Positions 1-8,598 are shown, counted from the first letter of the stretch. The stretch is 14,386 nucleotides of DNA from Leucothrix mucor (GCA_011322515.1 DRMS01000334.1:1-14386), one strand, 5' to 3'. Notes: generated by a model not told the origin, from the letters alone. Numbers and translations: made by a program.

Positions 1-2040
1 AAGCCAGGTCTCTCCGCAGGACGAGTGCAAAGTCCTGCTTTGCGTATGATTGTCGAGCGTGAGGAAGAGATTGAAGCATTTGACCCAAAAGAATACTGGA
101 CGCTACAAGGTTTAGTGGATAAAAAGGGTGAAAAATTCTCACCCAAGCTACATACCTATCAAGGCAAAGTATTAAAGCAGTTTGATCTTAATAATGAAAA
201 AGATGCAACTGAAGCCAAAGAAAAGCTGTTAAACGATGCCAATGGTAAAGCCACGGTGACACGTTTAGAAAAGAAACAGCGTAAGCGTCAACCAACCGCA
301 CCCTTTACCACCTCTACATTGCAACAGGAAGGCTCACGAAAACTGTATTTTAATACACGGCGCACCATGAGCGTGGCGCAACAACTTTATGAAGGCATTG
401 ATTTGGGTGATGGTCCTGTTGGTCTGATTACCTATATGCGGACTGACTCAGTGATATTAGCCAATGAAGCGGTAGATGAAATACGTAGCTTAATTGTGGA
501 GCGTTATGGTAAGGATTTTGTTAATCCTAAGCCACGACAATTTAAAACCAAATCTAAAAATGCGCAGGAAGCACATGAAGCGATTCGCCCAACCTCCGCT
601 TTTCATGTACCAAGCGAAATCAAAAAGCATCTAACTGATGAGCAATATAAGCTGTATTCCTTAATCTGGAAGCGCACTATTGCCTGTCAGATGATTCATG
701 CCACTATGAATACGGTTTCGGCAGATTTATCGGTTAATGATAATAGTTTTTTCCGTGCTACGGGTTCTTCCATTCATCATGCAGGGTTTATGCGTGTCTA
801 TAAGGAAGGCTTGGATGATGGCGCAAAGGATAATAGCAAAGAAAAAATATTGCCTGAAATGGATAAGGGTGATGTATTAACCCTGCATGAGATTTCTGCG
901 GATCAGCATTTTACGGATCCACCACCACGTTATTCTGAAGCTAGTTTAGTTAAAACGCTGGAAGAGTATGATATTGGTCGTCCTTCAACCTATGCCAGTA
1001 TTATTTCAACCCTGCAATCGCGTGAATATGTAGAAATTGAAACTCGTCGCTTTTTTCCAACCGATATTGGCAAAATTGTTAGTCGTTTTTTAACCATGCA
1101 TTTCACCAAATACGTTGATTATGATTTTACCGCTAATTTAGAAGGGCAGTTAGATGATGTCTCTTTAGGCAAGAAAAATTGGATTCCACTGTTGAGAGAA
1201 TTCTGGGATCCATTCCATGAGCTAGTGGTGGATAAAGATGCCAATGTAAGCCGCGAAGAAGTCATGCAGGCGCGTGTTTTGGGGAATCATCCTGAAAATG
1301 GTAAGCCAATTTCTGTACGCATGGGACGTTATGGGCCTTTTGTGCAATGCGGTACCAAAGATGATGAAGAAAAGCCAAAATTTGCTAGCCTAATGCCTGG
1401 TCAAAAAATGGATTCGGTAACACTTGATGACGCAATGATACTGTTCCAACTACCGCGTGATTTAGGTGAAACTCCAGAAGGAGAAAAAATGTCCACCAAT
1501 TTTGGACGTTTTGGACCCTATGTTAAATACGGTAGCAAGTTTGTCTCCTTGCCTAAAGATGAAGATATTAATCCTTATACGATTACCACAGAGCGGGCTT
1601 TAAAACTGGTTGCCGATAAAAAACAGGCGGATTTGGATCGCATTATTGCTAGCTGGGAAGAAGAAGGTATTCAGATTTTAAAAGGACGCTGGGGACCCTA
1701 TATCACCGATGGTAATAAAAATGCCAAAATGCCTTCAAAGGACTACGATCCAACCACCTTAACGCTGGAAGAATGTCAAGAACTATTGGCAAAAGCTCCA
1801 GAGCGTAAAGGACGAGGTAAGAAAAAGGCAGGTAAAAAAGCGCCTTCAAAGGAGAAAAAACTAACCCCAAAACAGGAAGAAGCAAAGAAAAAACGTGAAG
1901 AAAAAGCCAAAGCTAAAAAGGCTGAAAAAGCACGCTTACGACGTAATATGCTGGCTAGAAAGCGTCGATTGAAAGCAAAAAAAGAGAAGGAAAAAGCAGC
2001 TAAAGTAGAAGCAGCGGCTAAGAAAAAGAAGGAGTCCTAG
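1..2040 (+). CDS. topA: DNA topoisomerase I, N-terminus cut by window edge
   Basis: Type IA topoisomerase, which relaxes negative supercoils by single-strand passage. The frame is open from base 1, and its first residues (GLSAGRVQSPALRMIVERE) are a conserved internal stretch of TopA. The true start is therefore upstream, and the Toprim domain (roughly the first 160 residues, by comparison with E. coli) is missing. The catalytic tyrosine is in GLITYMRTDS (Tyr at partial residue 145, bases 433-435). HEAIRPT and EEYDIGRPSTYASII are further family blocks. The C-terminus has no four-cysteine zinc fingers. Instead there are three Toprim C-terminal repeats with cores GRYGPFV (about residue 442), GRFGPYV (about 502) and GRWGPYI (about 562). 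A Lys/Ala/Glu-rich tail of about 80 residues follows, probably for DNA binding. Stop is TAG. The spacer to the next gene is 234 bp without a strong terminator, so the two genes are probably not one operon. Confidence 0.97.
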   Translation, partial: KPGLSAGRVQSPALRMIVEREEEIEAFDPKEYWTLQGLVDKKGEKFSPKLHTYQGKVLKQFDLNNEKDATEAKEKLLNDANGKATVTRLEKKQRKRQPTAPFTTSTLQQEGSRKLYFNTRRTMSVAQQLYEGIDLGDGPVGLITYMRTDSVILANEAVDEIRSLIVERYGKDFVNPKPRQFKTKSKNAQEAHEAIRPTSAFHVPSEIKKHLTDEQYKLYSLIWKRTIACQMIHATMNTVSADLSVNDNSFFRATGSSIHHAGFMRVYKEGLDDGAKDNSKEKILPEMDKGDVLTLHEISADQHFTDPPPRYSEASLVKTLEEYDIGRPSTYASIISTLQSREYVEIETRRFFPTDIGKIVSRFLTMHFTKYVDYDFTANLEGQLDDVSLGKKNWIPLLREFWDPFHELVVDKDANVSREEVMQARVLGNHPENGKPISVRMGRYGPFVQCGTKDDEEKPKFASLMPGQKMDSVTLDDAMILFQLPRDLGETPEGEKMSTNFGRFGPYVKYGSKFVSLPKDEDINPYTITTERALKLVADKKQADLDRIIASWEEEGIQILKGRWGPYITDGNKNAKMPSKDYDPTTLTLEECQELLAKAPERKGRGKKKAGKKAPSKEKKLTPKQEEAKKKREEKAKAKKAEKARLRRNMLARKRRLKAKKEKEKAAKVEAAAKKKKES

Positions 2041-2102
2041 GTATAAAACTAGTACTTTTGTCTGTAATATTATTGAAAATAAGTCAATAGTTAGTCTATA
2101 GT

Positions 2103-2118
2103 ATTAGAGTGTTCTAAT
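2103..2118. other. Small inverted repeat downstream of topA
   Basis: ATTAGA and TCTAAT form a perfect 6-bp inverted repeat with a GTGT loop, followed by ATTTAGGG. The stem is AT-rich and there is no clear T run, so it is at best a weak terminator or an operator-like site. The rest of the 2041-2274 spacer is AT-rich. I could not pick a convincing promoter there, although TATTAT at 2211-2216 is a possible -10. Confidence 0.25.
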
Positions 2119-2274
2119 TTAGGGCTTAGGATTAATTCCCGTTATAAATAATCTTGATTCCTCTTGCTGTTTTGACTGCTGAATTAAAGTAAATATTTGA
2201 ATTAATAACATATTATATGTTCTCTTGCTTAACTTTGGTGGCTACTATTTGTAACTAATTACCCCCTCATCAAA

Positions 2275-5200
2275 ATGAAACAGATAACTGTACTGCTATT
2301 AGTTTTCTCCCTGCTTTTATCGGGCAATCTTTTTGCCCATATTGGATCAGATGCTTTCCACGCTAAAGAAGATGCTTATTGGGCTGAACTTGCCAAAGAC
2401 TATCCTGCTTTTACCCCCTCAAGACGGCACCGTTACGCTAAACGTCCTGAAGATGCTAAAAAAGAAGGGCGTTGGAGTGATGTGATTGATTGGCCGCATG
2501 TAGCAGTGTCGGCGTCAAATTTGCCAGATGGTCGTGTTGTAACTTGGTCCTCTAATAAAAAAACCAGCTTTCCGCAAGGAACAGAATTTACCTATGCTTC
2601 AACTTGGAACCCCATAACCAACCGCTTTATTGAAGTTAATAATTCCTATCAAGATCTATTTGCCGCGCATCTTTCGTTGCTAGAAGATGGACGCTTATTT
2701 GTGAGTGGCGGTAATAATCATGTAAAAACAAGTAGCGTGTTTGATTTCAAAAACAACGCATGGACACGTCTTGACGATATGAATCGTGGGCGCTGGTATC
2801 CAACCAACGTCTCTTTACCCTCTGGTGAAATATTCTCCGCATTAGGGTCTAGTGGTGGACGCTATCCTGAGGTTTGGAATGAGAAAACAGGTTGGAAAGT
2901 ATTAACAGGTGTTGATCTGGCGGGTCCCATTTTGCGCTATAAAAATTATTATGAAAGAGAGTGGTGGCCATTATTGCATGTTGCTCCGCTAGGCTATGTA
3001 TTTCATTCGGGGCCTACGCCATTAATGCATAATATCAGCACTAAAAATCTGGGAAATATACTGCAAGTTGGCACTGAAAATCGTGACTGGTATCCAAAGC
3101 ATGGTACCACCGTTATGTATGATGAGGGCAAACTTCTCGTTGCTGGCGGGGCAATATCTGGGCTTAATAAGAAAAGTTCTAATAAATCCATGTTGATCGA
3201 TATCAATAGCACTATACCAAAAGTGACTTCTATTGACGCAATGAAATATCCTCGAAAATTTCATAATGGTGTAATGCTTCCCACGGGTGAGGTTTTAGTA
3301 GTAGGGGGGAATAAATCAGGGATAAAATTTGCAGATAAAGATAGTGTTTTGCCGATTGAAATCTGGAATCCGCAGACCAAAAAATGGCGCGAAGGTGCAG
3401 AGATTTCAGTGCCACGAAATTACCATTCCATTGCCTTATTAATGTCCGATGGCAGGGTTTTATCCGCAGGTGGCGGACTGTGTAATTGTATTGCTGATCA
3501 TATGAATGCGCAGATGTATAGCCCTGGGTATTTATTTAAGTCGGATGGTTCATTAGCAGATCGACCCCGTATTACAGTAGCGCCAAAGAGTATTAAAAAT
3601 GGTCAGCAATTTACGTTACAAAGTGATGCTGATATTAAAAAATTCTCACTTATCAAAATGTCTGCAACAACGCATGCTGTTAATTCTGGTCTGCGTTATC
3701 TAGCACCTGCCTTTAAGTCATTAGGTCATGGGCAATATAGACTTACCGCACATGCGAATAGAAATATTCTAACACCTGGATACTGGATGTTATTTGCTAT
3801 TAACCAAAAAGGTGTGCCTTCTAGTGCCAAGATAATACATGTGGCACTACAAGATGCTTTAGCGATTGAACAGCCTGATGCGCAAGCTCATTTGCTGGGT
3901 TCTCAGGTATCATTAAAAATAACTGTTAATCATGCTAGTAATGGGCAATTTAGTGCTGATAACTTACCACAGGGTCTAGTTATTGATACGCAGACAGGTT
4001 TGATTTCTGGCGTGGCAAATAAAGGAGGTCTGTATCGAAGCACAATAAAATATAGCTTGGCTGGGGAACAAAGCGAAATCTTACTAATGTGGAATATCTA
4101 TACACGCGGTAAAATTCGTGGCGTTTCTTATGATGCATATCAAGGAGAATGGAGTCTACTGCCAGATTTTAACGATCTTGCGGACAATGCTGAAATACTC
4201 TCCCAAGGGGGTGCTAATAATTTTACCTCTCCTACAACCATTACCCAAAAACAATTTGCGGCACGTTTATCGGCGAGAATGATTATTGCTAAAGACGATG
4301 ATTATCAGTTTTATCTTAAATCAGTTAATGGTAGCCGTTTAATTATTGATGGGCAGGTACTAATTAATAATGATGGAATGCATGGGCGAAAGGAATTATC
4401 TGCTCGTGTTTATTTAGATAAAGGTGAGCATAAGATCGTTATTGAATATTTTGTTAATAATAATGCACCTGAGTTGGATCTGTCTTATTCTAGTTCATCA
4501 CTTACTAGGCAATCTATCAGTGATGAATTGCTGGTACAAAATCCACTTAGCAATATTGCACCTGTTATTGGTTTAGTTCAAAACCAAACGAGTGTTTACA
4601 ATGATTTTGTTAGTCTTAATATAATTGCCAATGATGCTAATGGAGATCCTATTGTATTTTCTGCGAGCGGGTTGCCTAATGGTTTAAATATCAATAGTAA
4701 TACAGGTGTAATTTCTGGAACACCTTCTATTCTTGGCTCTTATACTGTCATGATCAAGGTAACTGATAATAAAAGCAACAAAGCTGAGAAAGCCTTCTCT
4801 TGGGATATTACAGGTGAGCTTAAAGCCCGTCAATTAATGAAATCTCCTCGATCTGTTAATGAATTGGTTTCATATCCTGTGGGGAGTAATGGTGGCGAGC
4901 ATGTCCAGTATAAATGGAATTTTGGTGATGGTTCGCCTGAGACTGCTTATACTGATCCAAAGCGTGGTCATCATCGCTTTGCATCGGCTGGCAGTTATAC
5001 GATTACGCTAACCGTAAGAGACTCTAAAGGTAACGAAGCAAGTAGTCAGTTTGTGCAAGTGATTTACTTGCCACATACAGAAGGAAAACCATCATCATCA
5101 TCAGCTATTATTTATACTAAAAAACTTGGTCACGGTGAGACTTGGAATGTAAATCCTGATAATAATTCAGTGAGTGGATTTAATGCATCAACGCTTGCTA

Positions 5201-7080
5201 AAATAGCTGAAATACCCGTAGGAAAAAACCCAAGAGCATTAGTCTTTGCGCCTGATGGAAAGCTATGGGTAACCAATAAAAGCTCCCATTCAATCAGTAT
5301 TATTGATACGAACCAGAAAAAGGTCATTAAAACGATTAAGCTTCCCTATGCATCACAACCCTACGGCATCGTTTTTTCTAAAAAGAGTAAGATGGCTTAT
5401 GTCGTACTCGAAGCATCGGGGGTTTTAGCTAAAATAGATAGCAATAAGCACACTATTGTTAGCACACTAAAACTAGGTGCAAACCCACGTCATATCAGCA
5501 TTAATGCCGCTGAAAGTCTTCTTTATATCTCGCGCTATATCACCCCTGCTGTGCCAGATGAGGCAACCATTGCACCTAAAACAGAAGTCAATGGTGTGTA
5601 TTATGGTGGTGAGGTATTGGTTGTCGATACACATAGTTTTACCTTAAAAGATAAAATTATCCTAAAACATAGTAACCGAGTAGATTCTGAAAAAAGTGCA
5701 CGGGGAATCCCTAATTATCTTGGTGCAGTTGCTATTTCTCCTGATGGTCATTCCGCATGGGTTCCATCTAAACAGGATAATATCAAGCGAGGTAAAATGC
5801 GTGACGGGCAAGATCTTACTTTTGATAGTGCAGTCAGAAGTATTAGCTCTAAAATAAATCTAGATACGGGTAAGGAAGAACTATCGTCTCGTTTTGACCA
5901 CGATAACGGAGGTATTGCTAGTGCAGCTATTTTTGGCAAATATGGCAGTTATTTATTTGTCGCATTAGAAGGTAGCCGTGAGATAGAAGTAATTGATGCT
6001 TACAACCGTGAATCACTCTTTAAAATACGGACAGAGCGCGCACCACAAGGTTTGGCTATTTCAGATGATGGGTTAACACTATTTAGCCATAATTTTATGG
6101 ATCGAAGCATTACTGTCTATGATTTATTTAAGCTAATTTATTCCCAATCCAGTGATGTGCCATTAAAAGCAACGTTAAAGACTGTTCAAACAGAGGCACT
6201 AACACCGACTGTTTTACGAGGCAAACAATTATTCTATGACTCATTTGATCAACGCCTAGCAAAAGAGCAATACTCAAGCTGTGCAGGTTGTCATAATGGG
6301 GGGCGCAGCGATGGACGTACATGGGATCTAAGTGGTTTTGGCGAAGGACTGCGTAATACCATTTCTTTATTGGGACATGGCGGTGGAGAGCAGGGCATGT
6401 TGCACTGGAGTGGTAACTTTGATGAAGTGCAGGATTTTGAAATACAAATTCGTGGATTATCAGGCGGTATTGGTTTAATGAATGATACTGATTATCAACG
6501 CCTTGCGGCGGCGGAAGGTCCCATGAAAACGGGAGTGAGTCAGCCATTGGATGATCTGGCAAATTATGTTGATTCACTAAGAAAAACACCTGCAAGTCCT
6601 TATCGTAATCAGGATGGTTCTTTGACCAGTTCAGCAAAACTTGGCAAGGAACTCTTTAGTAGTAAAGGCTGTGTTGCCTGCCATTCTGGCAAGTACTTTA
6701 CTGATAGCGCTCCCAATGTGCGTCATGATATTGGCACCATAAAAGCAAGTACGGGTAAACGTTTAAATAAAACACTGGATGGCTTAAATACACCTACTTT
6801 ACTCGGTGTATGGCAAACAGCTCCTTATTTACATGATGGTTCTGCCAAAACACTTGAAGATGCAATTCGTGCTAATAATACGACCACCACGCTGACTAAT
6901 AATGAAATCAAACATTTGGCTAATTATTTAAGACAGTTGGATAATACGAGCAAGGAGCGTTTTAATGCGCCAGTTACACCTGTAGAACCTTCTAAAAAAG
7001 GTGGTGGTGCTATGTTGTTTCAATTGCTTTTATTATTAATGATCGTTGCTATATTAAGAAAACGTAGCGTTGGAGCTTAG
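2275..7080 (+). CDS. Exported galactose-oxidase-like / diheme cytochrome c peroxidase-like multidomain protein
   Basis: A 1601-residue exported protein. Order: signal peptide (1-21, ending NLFA); galactose/glyoxal-oxidase propeller (about 40-420); GalOx C-terminal Ig-like domain (about 435-525, ending GYWMLFAINQKGVPSSAK); He_PIG Ig-like repeat (about 528-610); PA14 (about 612-740); second He_PIG (about 760-847, LPNGLN...TGVISGTP); PKD (about 855-932, YKWNFGDGSP); YVTN propeller (about 945-1285); diheme peroxidase/MauG-like domain (about 1305-1560) with CAGCH at 1336-1340 and CVACH at 1466-1470, then APYLHDGSAKTLEDA. The tail has GGG (1576-1578), a hydrophobic helix and RKR, as in GlyGly-CTERM proteins. 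Galactose oxidase copper ligands correspond to Tyr175 (RWYPT), Tyr383-His384 (NYHSIALLMSDGR) and His467 (TTHAVN), but the cofactor Cys is Ala130 (DLFAAH). The likely site is periplasm or cell surface; the substrate is unknown. No Shine-Dalgarno is visible; the start is set by the signal peptide. The stop codon overlaps a MITE-1 copy. Confidence 0.85.
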   Translation: MKQITVLLLVFSLLLSGNLFAHIGSDAFHAKEDAYWAELAKDYPAFTPSRRHRYAKRPEDAKKEGRWSDVIDWPHVAVSASNLPDGRVVTWSSNKKTSFPQGTEFTYASTWNPITNRFIEVNNSYQDLFAAHLSLLEDGRLFVSGGNNHVKTSSVFDFKNNAWTRLDDMNRGRWYPTNVSLPSGEIFSALGSSGGRYPEVWNEKTGWKVLTGVDLAGPILRYKNYYEREWWPLLHVAPLGYVFHSGPTPLMHNISTKNLGNILQVGTENRDWYPKHGTTVMYDEGKLLVAGGAISGLNKKSSNKSMLIDINSTIPKVTSIDAMKYPRKFHNGVMLPTGEVLVVGGNKSGIKFADKDSVLPIEIWNPQTKKWREGAEISVPRNYHSIALLMSDGRVLSAGGGLCNCIADHMNAQMYSPGYLFKSDGSLADRPRITVAPKSIKNGQQFTLQSDADIKKFSLIKMSATTHAVNSGLRYLAPAFKSLGHGQYRLTAHANRNILTPGYWMLFAINQKGVPSSAKIIHVALQDALAIEQPDAQAHLLGSQVSLKITVNHASNGQFSADNLPQGLVIDTQTGLISGVANKGGLYRSTIKYSLAGEQSEILLMWNIYTRGKIRGVSYDAYQGEWSLLPDFNDLADNAEILSQGGANNFTSPTTITQKQFAARLSARMIIAKDDDYQFYLKSVNGSRLIIDGQVLINNDGMHGRKELSARVYLDKGEHKIVIEYFVNNNAPELDLSYSSSSLTRQSISDELLVQNPLSNIAPVIGLVQNQTSVYNDFVSLNIIANDANGDPIVFSASGLPNGLNINSNTGVISGTPSILGSYTVMIKVTDNKSNKAEKAFSWDITGELKARQLMKSPRSVNELVSYPVGSNGGEHVQYKWNFGDGSPETAYTDPKRGHHRFASAGSYTITLTVRDSKGNEASSQFVQVIYLPHTEGKPSSSSAIIYTKKLGHGETWNVNPDNNSVSGFNASTLAKIAEIPVGKNPRALVFAPDGKLWVTNKSSHSISIIDTNQKKVIKTIKLPYASQPYGIVFSKKSKMAYVVLEASGVLAKIDSNKHTIVSTLKLGANPRHISINAAESLLYISRYITPAVPDEATIAPKTEVNGVYYGGEVLVVDTHSFTLKDKIILKHSNRVDSEKSARGIPNYLGAVAISPDGHSAWVPSKQDNIKRGKMRDGQDLTFDSAVRSISSKINLDTGKEELSSRFDHDNGGIASAAIFGKYGSYLFVALEGSREIEVIDAYNRESLFKIRTERAPQGLAISDDGLTLFSHNFMDRSITVYDLFKLIYSQSSDVPLKATLKTVQTEALTPTVLRGKQLFYDSFDQRLAKEQYSSCAGCHNGGRSDGRTWDLSGFGEGLRNTISLLGHGGGEQGMLHWSGNFDEVQDFEIQIRGLSGGIGLMNDTDYQRLAAAEGPMKTGVSQPLDDLANYVDSLRKTPASPYRNQDGSLTSSAKLGKELFSSKGCVACHSGKYFTDSAPNVRHDIGTIKASTGKRLNKTLDGLNTPTLLGVWQTAPYLHDGSAKTLEDAIRANNTTTTLTNNEIKHLANYLRQLDNTSKERFNAPVTPVEPSKKGGGAMLFQLLLLLMIVAILRKRSVGA

Positions 7081-7236
7081 GAAGTTCCAAGCAATGAATT
7101 TAGCAATCTTACTTGCCCTTTTATCCTTCTTGAATCATATCAATCGTTGCGTAGAGCGACTATGCGCCTCTTGATATACTCCAATCAGGAGCAAAAAATC
7201 AGCGCAATAGTGGTAAATTTATTGCTTGAAACTTCC
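7080..7236 (-). mobile_element. MITE-1 copy A (157 bp, inverted relative to copies B and C)
   Basis: Non-coding element with terminal inverted repeats of about 16 bp: GGAAGTTCCAAGCAAT at the left and ATTGCTTGAAACTTCC at the right, one mismatch. It is flanked on both sides by TTA (7077-7079 and 7237-7239). Its reverse complement aligns along its whole length with the copies at 13444 and 14013. The centre holds a hairpin (TATCAA/TTGATA arms). The flanking TTA resembles the 3-bp TNA duplications of some IS5-family subgroups; that assignment is inference. The first G of the element is the last base of the upstream gene's TAG stop codon. Confidence 0.9.
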
Positions 7237-7256
7237 TTATCGTAAAGACAATTAAT

Positions 7257-7285
7257 TTGACCTAATGGATATTTTTTCCTAAGCT
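7257..7285 (+). promoter_or_regulatory. Candidate metZ promoter
   Basis: TTGACC (7257-7262) matches the -35 consensus at five of six positions. A 17-bp spacer leads to TAAGCT (7280-7285), a weak -10. Transcription would start near 7292, four bases before the first riboswitch stem, which supports the call. The -35 begins about 18 bp beyond the end of MITE-1 copy A. Confidence 0.45.
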
Positions 7286-7295
7286 TCAAATTCAA

Positions 7296-7346
7296 TGCGC
7301 CGATTTGATTCAGATTGCGGGCGCATAATAAATACAGCTAAAGAGG
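7296..7346 (+). promoter_or_regulatory. Probable SAM-II riboswitch aptamer upstream of metZ
   Basis: The P1 stem is TGCGCC (7296-7301) with GGCGCA (7320-7325). The loop starts GATTT and contains ATTGC. After P1 comes ATAATAAATACAG and then CTAAAGAGG (7338-7346). The order and spacing match what I recall of the SAM-II metX aptamer: stem, GAUUU, AUUGC, closing stem, AUAAAU, GCUAAARAGG. SAM-II RNAs are H-type pseudoknots that bind S-adenosylmethionine and usually precede methionine genes including metX, metZ and metA, so the position before metZ fits. SAM binding would lock CTAAAGAGG into the pseudoknot. The exact P2 pairing was not resolved by eye; a covariance-model search would decide. Confidence 0.8.
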
Positions 7347-7360
7347 AGTTTATATTAAAT

Positions 7361-7398
7361 AAAAGCCTGCTTTAGTCTCTAACATAGCAGGCTTTTTT
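7361..7398 (+). terminator. Intrinsic terminator/attenuator in the metZ leader
   Basis: AAAAGCCTGC (7361-7370) and GCAGGCTTTT (7387-7396) form a perfect 10-bp stem around a 16-nt loop, ending in a run of six T. It lies between the SAM-II aptamer and metZ, in the expected place for a transcriptional expression platform. CTGCTTTAG (7367-7375), which spans the left arm and loop, can pair with the aptamer's CTAAAGAGG (7338-7346). The two structures are therefore mutually exclusive. Confidence 0.8.
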
Positions 7399-7422
7399 GT
7401 GCCTGCAAGGAAATAAAAAATA

Positions 7423-8598
7423 ATGAATGAATTTCACTTTGATACCTTAGCCATCCGCACAGGTCATACTCATACCAATGAACAAGAGCATTCGGAAGCT
7501 ATTTTTCCTACCTCCAGCTATACCTTTAAAAGTGCCGCAGAAGCAGCGGCTCGTTTCAGTGGTGAAGAACCTGGCAATATTTATTCACGCCTAACGAATC
7601 CGACAGTACGAGTTTTTCAAGAAAGATTGGCGGCGTTGGAAGGGGGAGAGAGTTGTGTGGCAACCTCATCGGGTATGTCTGCCATTTTGGCAGTGATGAT
7701 GGGTTTGTTAAAAGCAGGGGATCATATTGTCTGTTCAAGTGCTATCTTTGGTACAACGACTGTCTTTTTTAATCATTATCTAAAGAAATTTGGTGTTGAT
7801 ATTGATTTTGTTGATCTGGTGAGTTTAGATCAATGGAAAAATGCGATGCGTGATAATACCCGCCTTTTCTTTGCAGAGACCCCTTCTAATCCCGTGACCG
7901 ATGTTGTTGATATTCGTGCATTAGCGGATATAGCACATGAAAATGATACGTTGCTAGTGATTGATAACTGCTTCTGTACTCCAGCCTTGCAACGTCCACT
8001 AGCGTTAGGTGCCGATATTGTAGTGCATTCTGCAACTAAATATTTGGATGGGCAGGGGCGATGTTTAGGGGGAGCGGTTGTTGGCAATAAAAAATTAGTG
8101 GGCGAAGATGTGTTTGGTGTCTTGCGAACAGGTGGCGTGGCAATGAGCCCATTCAATGCATGGGTGTTTTTAAAAGGATTAGAAACGCTAAGTATAAGAA
8201 TGAAAGCACACTGTGATAATGCATTAGCGATTGCAACATGGCTGGATGAGCATCCCAAGGTTAGCAAAGTCAATTATCCTGGTTTAAGCTCGCATCCTCA
8301 ATATGAGCTGATTAAAAGGCAACAATCTGGTTTTGGTGGTGTACTTTCATTTGAAGTGATCGGTGGGAAAGAGGCGGGGTGGAAGGTAATAGATCAAACT
8401 AAAATGCTATCCATTACGGCTAATCTAGGTGATACCAAAACAACCATTACTCATCCTGCATCAACAACGCATGGGCGTATAGATCCTCAGCAACGTGAGA
8501 GAACGGGGATTACAGATGGATTAATCAGAGTATCTATTGGTTTGGAAAATAATGATGACATTAAGCATGATTTAGAGCGCGGCTTGTCTATTATATAA
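7423..8598 (+). CDS. metZ: O-succinylhomoserine sulfhydrylase
   Basis: PLP enzyme of the Cys/Met metabolism (cystathionine gamma-synthase) family. It converts O-succinylhomoserine and sulfide directly to homocysteine, in methionine synthesis in the cytosol. At 391 residues it has the usual length. Visible motifs are FPTSSYTF, NIYSRLTNPTV (phosphate-contacting Tyr/Arg region), ATSSGMSAI, AETPSNP, and the PLP lysine K206 in HSATKYLDGQGR. The region RTGGVAMSPFNAWVFLKGLETL is typical of MetZ rather than MetB or MetC, but a related O-acetylhomoserine sulfhydrylase cannot be excluded by eye. A Shine-Dalgarno AAGGA (7407-7411) lies 11 nt before the ATG and outside the riboswitch, so SAM control should act on transcription. 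The gene is monocistronic: a mobile element and a convergent gene follow. Confidence 0.93.
   Translation: MNEFHFDTLAIRTGHTHTNEQEHSEAIFPTSSYTFKSAAEAAARFSGEEPGNIYSRLTNPTVRVFQERLAALEGGESCVATSSGMSAILAVMMGLLKAGDHIVCSSAIFGTTTVFFNHYLKKFGVDIDFVDLVSLDQWKNAMRDNTRLFFAETPSNPVTDVVDIRALADIAHENDTLLVIDNCFCTPALQRPLALGADIVVHSATKYLDGQGRCLGGAVVGNKKLVGEDVFGVLRTGGVAMSPFNAWVFLKGLETLSIRMKAHCDNALAIATWLDEHPKVSKVNYPGLSSHPQYELIKRQQSGFGGVLSFEVIGGKEAGWKVIDQTKMLSITANLGDTKTTITHPASTTHGRIDPQQRERTGITDGLIRVSIGLENNDDIKHDLERGLSII

Noticed and set aside
25..27. GTG as the start of the topoisomerase gene
   Set aside because: The frame is open to base 1 and the preceding codons (KPGLSAGR) are conserved topA sequence, so this is an internal codon.
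5088..5105. CATCATCATCATCA run as a phase-variable microsatellite
   Set aside because: It is a trinucleotide run coding a Ser linker between PKD and the YVTN propeller; length changes would keep the frame.
6128..6637. 169-codon open frame on the minus strand inside the diheme domain
   Set aside because: It lies wholly antisense to a clearly conserved cytochrome domain, and its translation has no recognisable motif or ribosome binding site.
7343..7358. GAGGAG after the aptamer as a ribosome site for a leader peptide
   Set aside because: No ATG, GTG or TTG follows at a suitable distance; only ATT AAA TAA is present.
7830..8273. 147-codon minus-strand open frame inside metZ
   Set aside because: Antisense to conserved metZ codons, including the PLP-lysine region; low-complexity translation.
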